From Nocardia sp. CDC159 (GTDB lineage: Bacteria; Actinomycetota; Actinomycetes; Mycobacteriales; Mycobacteriaceae), in the NCBI RefSeq assembly GCF_023740735.1, contig NZ_JAMRXH010000028.1, forward strand, positions 1 to 64,000: a stretch of 64,000 nt of DNA, in the 5' to 3' direction. Below, piece after piece: positions 61,258 to 64,000 of the stretch (its first letter is position 1; the number at the start of each line of letters is the position of its first letter). The notes under the pieces are model-generated. The model was given only the letters and a program-made list of their open reading frames with translations, did not search any database and was not told where the DNA came from. The translations under genes were made by a program, and so were the position numbers.

Positions 61258-62211
61258 ATGCCAGAAGCCATGACGACCGAACAGCTCGCCGACCGCACCG
61301 CGCGGGCACGGGAGGCGGCCGTCGCCGCGGGCCGGGAGCTGGGGCTCACCGTGACCGATGCGACCGTGCTGCACGACGTGTTCTCCGTCGTCGTGCATCT
61401 CGCTCCCGCGCCGGTGGTGGTGCGGGTGCCCACCGTGCTGCCCGACTATCTCGATCTCGAGGCTCAGACCGCGCGCCAGCGCACCGAACTCGACGTGGTG
61501 GCGTGGCTGGCCGGACGCGGCGAGCCGGTGATCCCGCCGAGCCCGCTGGTGCCGCGGGAACCCGTGCGGCGCAACGGTTTCTCGATGACGTTCTGGCAGT
61601 TCGTGGAGCTGGACGACAGCACCGAACCCGATTACGCGCGCAACTGCGGGCTGGTCGCCGACCTGCACGCCGCGCTGCGCGACTATCCCGGCGAACTGCC
61701 GTACCTGTCGGCCGCCGAACCGAACATGGTCGAGGACGGCCTCACCGCGCTGCGGGAGCGTCCCGACCTGCTTGCGCCCGACGACCTCGACCGCGCCCGA
61801 CGCGAATGGGATGCCCTGGCCCCCATCGTCGCGTCGCGCGCGGCCTTCGAGGCGGCCTTCCCCGGCATCGATCTACAGCCGATCCACGGCGACGCCCCCG
61901 CCGCGAATATCGTCGACACCCGCACCGGCACCCGCTATTCGGATTTCGAACTGGTCACCCTCGGCCCGCCCGAATGGGATCTGGCCTTCTTCGGCCCCGA
62001 ACACCTCGCCGCCTACAACTCCACCGCCCGCGAGCGCGGCCTGCGCGAATTGGACTCCGGGGTAATGGATTTCGTCAACGCCGTGGGCATGGCCCGCACG
62101 GTCGCCTGCCTGGCCCTGGTACCCCGCCTCCCCGTGCTCGCGGACTCGTTGAAACCGGCCCTAGAGCTGTGGCGCTCCACGCCGCCATTCGAGGGCGTCC
62201 GCCACGGCTGA
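61258..62211 (+). CDS. APH/choline kinase-family phosphotransferase
   Basis: Encodes 317 residues from MPEAMTTEQLADR. The kinase-like N-lobe ends in VVVRVPTVLP; the catalytic loop is IDLQPIHGDAPAANIVDTRTG, with H-G-D matching the Brenner motif (Asp as base), and the metal motif is FELVTLGPPEWDLA. It may phosphorylate antibiotics, homoserine, choline or similar small alcohols. The usual HGDLHxxN is HGDAPxxN, which is within family variation. Confidence 0.85.
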   Translation: MPEAMTTEQLADRTARAREAAVAAGRELGLTVTDATVLHDVFSVVVHLAPAPVVVRVPTVLPDYLDLEAQTARQRTELDVVAWLAGRGEPVIPPSPLVPREPVRRNGFSMTFWQFVELDDSTEPDYARNCGLVADLHAALRDYPGELPYLSAAEPNMVEDGLTALRERPDLLAPDDLDRARREWDALAPIVASRAAFEAAFPGIDLQPIHGDAPAANIVDTRTGTRYSDFELVTLGPPEWDLAFFGPEHLAAYNSTARERGLRELDSGVMDFVNAVGMARTVACLALVPRLPVLADSLKPALELWRSTPPFEGVRHG

Positions 62212-62216
62212 GCGGG

Positions 62217-62711
62217 TCACACCCGGGCGTCGAGCCAGGCGGCGAAGCGGGGAAAGTCGCTGGGCCGCAGGCCCAGTCGAGGATCTACGCGATGCAGCAG
62301 GGCGCGGCCGGGATGATGGGCCGCGACCCAGTCCCGGTCGTTGTCGGTGATCTCGTCGTCGATCCAGAGGAACGGTCGGCCCGCGGCTCGTTCCACCACG
62401 GGTCTGGTCTTCCAGTGCAATCCGAACCATGCGTCGACGCGATCGTCGTCGGCGTCCGGCCATTGCAGTACCGGCAGCACCGGAAGACCCAGGGACGCGC
62501 CGATGGCCCGGTTGGCGTCGTGCATCCAGGTGGTGGCCCATACCAGCTCGCAGCGGAGGGCCAGCAGGAGCGGGCCGAGCCCCGGATCGAGGCGGTCCAG
62601 CAGCGGATTGGAATCGCTTGGCAGCGGCGATGATTCGCGGCCCGGCCCGAACGGCAGCAGAGGTCCGTCGACATCGAGGAACAGCAGCGGACAATGGGTC
62701 GTGTCCAGCAC
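62217..62711 (-). CDS. HAD-like hydrolase
   Basis: Encodes 164 residues. Motif I is LLFLDVDGPLLPFG (nucleophile and acid Asp) and the end has FLWIDDEITDNDRDW as motif IV. Motif II/III are less clear (VWATTWMHDAN with Thr). This small actinobacterial HAD group is probably a phosphatase of unknown substrate. Its stop faces the convergent phosphotransferase gene six bases away. Confidence 0.82.
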   Translation of the reverse strand: MLDTTHCPLLFLDVDGPLLPFGPGRESSPLPSDSNPLLDRLDPGLGPLLLALRCELVWATTWMHDANRAIGASLGLPVLPVLQWPDADDDRVDAWFGLHWKTRPVVERAAGRPFLWIDDEITDNDRDWVAAHHPGRALLHRVDPRLGLRPSDFPRFAAWLDARV

Positions 62712-62775
62712 ACATCCAGACTAGGTGCACCGACTCTCACGTGCAGTCGAAGCGGTGGTCGTAGGGCGGTCGGGG

Positions 62776-63262
62776 CAGCACTCCTTGTGTGCAGCAACAG
62801 CTTCTTCTGGACGCCGGTGGTCCGCGAGCTGGCGCTGCTGGGGCACCGGAGTCTGCCGGTGGACCTGCCCGGACACGGGCTCGATGCCGCGTATCCGCTG
62901 TCCTATCAGGCACCGCAGGATCTCGCCGCCTTCGCCGCCGCACCGTCGCCGGTGGCGGAATTCACCCTGGCGGACAACGTGAATCGCGTGGTCGATATCG
63001 TGCGCGAGGTGCGGCGGCACGGCCCGGTGGTGCTGGTCGGACACAGCCTCGGCGGCGTCACGATCGGCATGGTCGGCAATGTCATTCCCGATGCCATCGA
63101 CCGGATGGTCTATCTCTCGGCCTTCTGCCCCTCCACCCCGGACGCGCCCAGCGCCTTCGCCCTGAGCCAGACCCCTTCGACGTGTACTCACTGGCCGCCA
63201 GTCACGCGGGCGTCATGCTCCGGTCGCGTGAACTGGCGGCCATACTCGGCGAATTCGCCTGA
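62776..63262 (+). pseudogene. Alpha/beta hydrolase with middle deleted and frameshift
   Basis: Sequence from SNSFFWTPVVRELALLGHRSL through the nucleophile VVLVGHSLGGVTIGMVG to YLSAFCPSTPDAP is a typical esterase. At about 63165 it jumps into the next frame at PFDVYSLAASHAGVMLRSRE, which in intact relatives is the C-terminal His region some 100 residues later. The start is also damaged: the usual FVLVHG before SNSFFW is missing. No functional enzyme is expected. Confidence 0.75.
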
Positions 63263-63270
63263 GCGCGAGG

Positions 63271-63615
63271 TTATTCGGCGACCGCCGCTCGGATCGCCTG
63301 GACCGCCGCGGTCGGCTGGTAGCCGTCGGGTACGCCCTCGACCAGGATGATGTCGCCCTCGATGTGCCGGGAGCGCAGCGGTGCGATCTCCCGGTAGGCG
63401 GGGGAGTCCCACCAGGCCCGGGCCTCGTCGATGCCGGGAAAACCGATCATCACGACGGCGCCGGGCCAACTGCCCTCCTTCACCTCGTGCTGCGCCATGT
63501 GCACGAGGTAGCGACCGCCGTACGGTTCGAAGGTGCCGGGCAGGCGCTCGATGTAGTCCGCGATCTCCGGGTGTGGGGCCGCATCCTGCAGGTGAGCGAT
63601 GACGTAGGCGGGCAT
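63271..63615 (-). CDS. DUF1330 protein
   Basis: Encodes 114 residues from MPAYVIAHLQDAA. The dimeric alpha+beta barrel pattern of DUF1330 is visible: IADYIERLPGTFEPYGGRYLVHM, VVMIGFPGIDEARAWWDSPAYREI and a late LVEGVPDGYQP. The function of the family is unknown. GGAAGGAAA upstream fits the chosen start. Confidence 0.88.
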   Translation of the reverse strand: MPAYVIAHLQDAAPHPEIADYIERLPGTFEPYGGRYLVHMAQHEVKEGSWPGAVVMIGFPGIDEARAWWDSPAYREIAPLRSRHIEGDIILVEGVPDGYQPTAAVQAIRAAVAE

Positions 63616-63702
63616 GGGTTTCCTTCCGGCGATCGGGATTTCGTTGCGTCCTGATCCTGGCACGCGCACCGAGCCGGAGCGATTACCCGACAGGTAATCG
63701 AA

Positions 63703-64000
<298 letters not shown>

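Overview
The window is about 64 kb of high-GC DNA from an actinobacterium, most likely a Nocardia or close relative (Mycobacteriales). Conserved genes appear in the order seen in Mycobacterium tuberculosis from rpsA to tsnR: rpsA, coaE, a DUF402 gene, uvrB, a universal stress protein, uvrA, infC, rpmI, rplT, tsnR. Other genes are inserted between them. Third codon positions are strongly GC, many genes start with GTG or TTG, and genes often overlap by ATGA or GTGA. The genus is an inference from synteny and recalled families; no search was run.

Layout. 1-5.7 kb: the end of an IS5-like element, then short unrelated genes (CxCG protein, GNAT, LysE exporter, methyltransferase, eight-Cys helical protein, a free-standing LeuA-type regulatory domain, thioredoxin, 2H phosphoesterase, LeuB/ICDH-type dehydrogenase). 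6.2-11.6 kb: a compact five-gene operon-like unit behind an AT-richer 500-bp region with a good promoter. It encodes a heme-oxygenase-like diiron oxidase/oxygenase (HDO), a PF10014-type Fe(II)/2OG dioxygenase, a molybdopterin oxidoreductase, a LysE-type exporter and a DapF-fold protein in which both catalytic cysteines are serine. It looks like a small amino-acid-modifying pathway without NRPS or carrier proteins and is the best candidate here for an undescribed system. 11.8-14.5 kb: a polar amino acid ABC importer. 14.5-20.8 kb: MarR with a clear operator, LysR/FAD oxidoreductase pair, SPFH plus ribbon-helix-helix pair, an unknown gene behind a perfect palindrome, a methyltransferase.

21-43.4 kb: the housekeeping backbone. 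uvrB and uvrA both carry perfect matches to the mycobacterial RecA-independent DNA-damage promoter (TTGTCRGTG-N8-TAnnnT, PafBC type), so nucleotide excision repair is probably co-induced. Between them lie VOC proteins, AraC, DoxX, a universal stress protein, a HelR-like RNA polymerase-recycling ATPase, and a PAS-GGDEF protein. 43.8-56.9 kb: accessory genes, including PhoD phosphatase, a MurJ-type flippase, several small secreted proteins, an unknown two-gene unit, a Tat-signal subunit/GMC oxidoreductase pair resembling FAD-dependent glucose dehydrogenase without its cytochrome, and a DUF574 methyltransferase. 57.8-60.4 kb: infC (with a rare ATC start and a leader hairpin), rpmI, rplT, tsnR. 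60.4-64 kb: small enzymes, a damaged hydrolase and a VOC gene running off the window.

Gene decay is visible at several places. A MerR/MFS pair and a multicopper oxidase/LuxR pair have each lost both 5' ends in a single junction. An alpha/beta hydrolase has lost its middle, and an AraC regulator is cut after its first helix-turn-helix.
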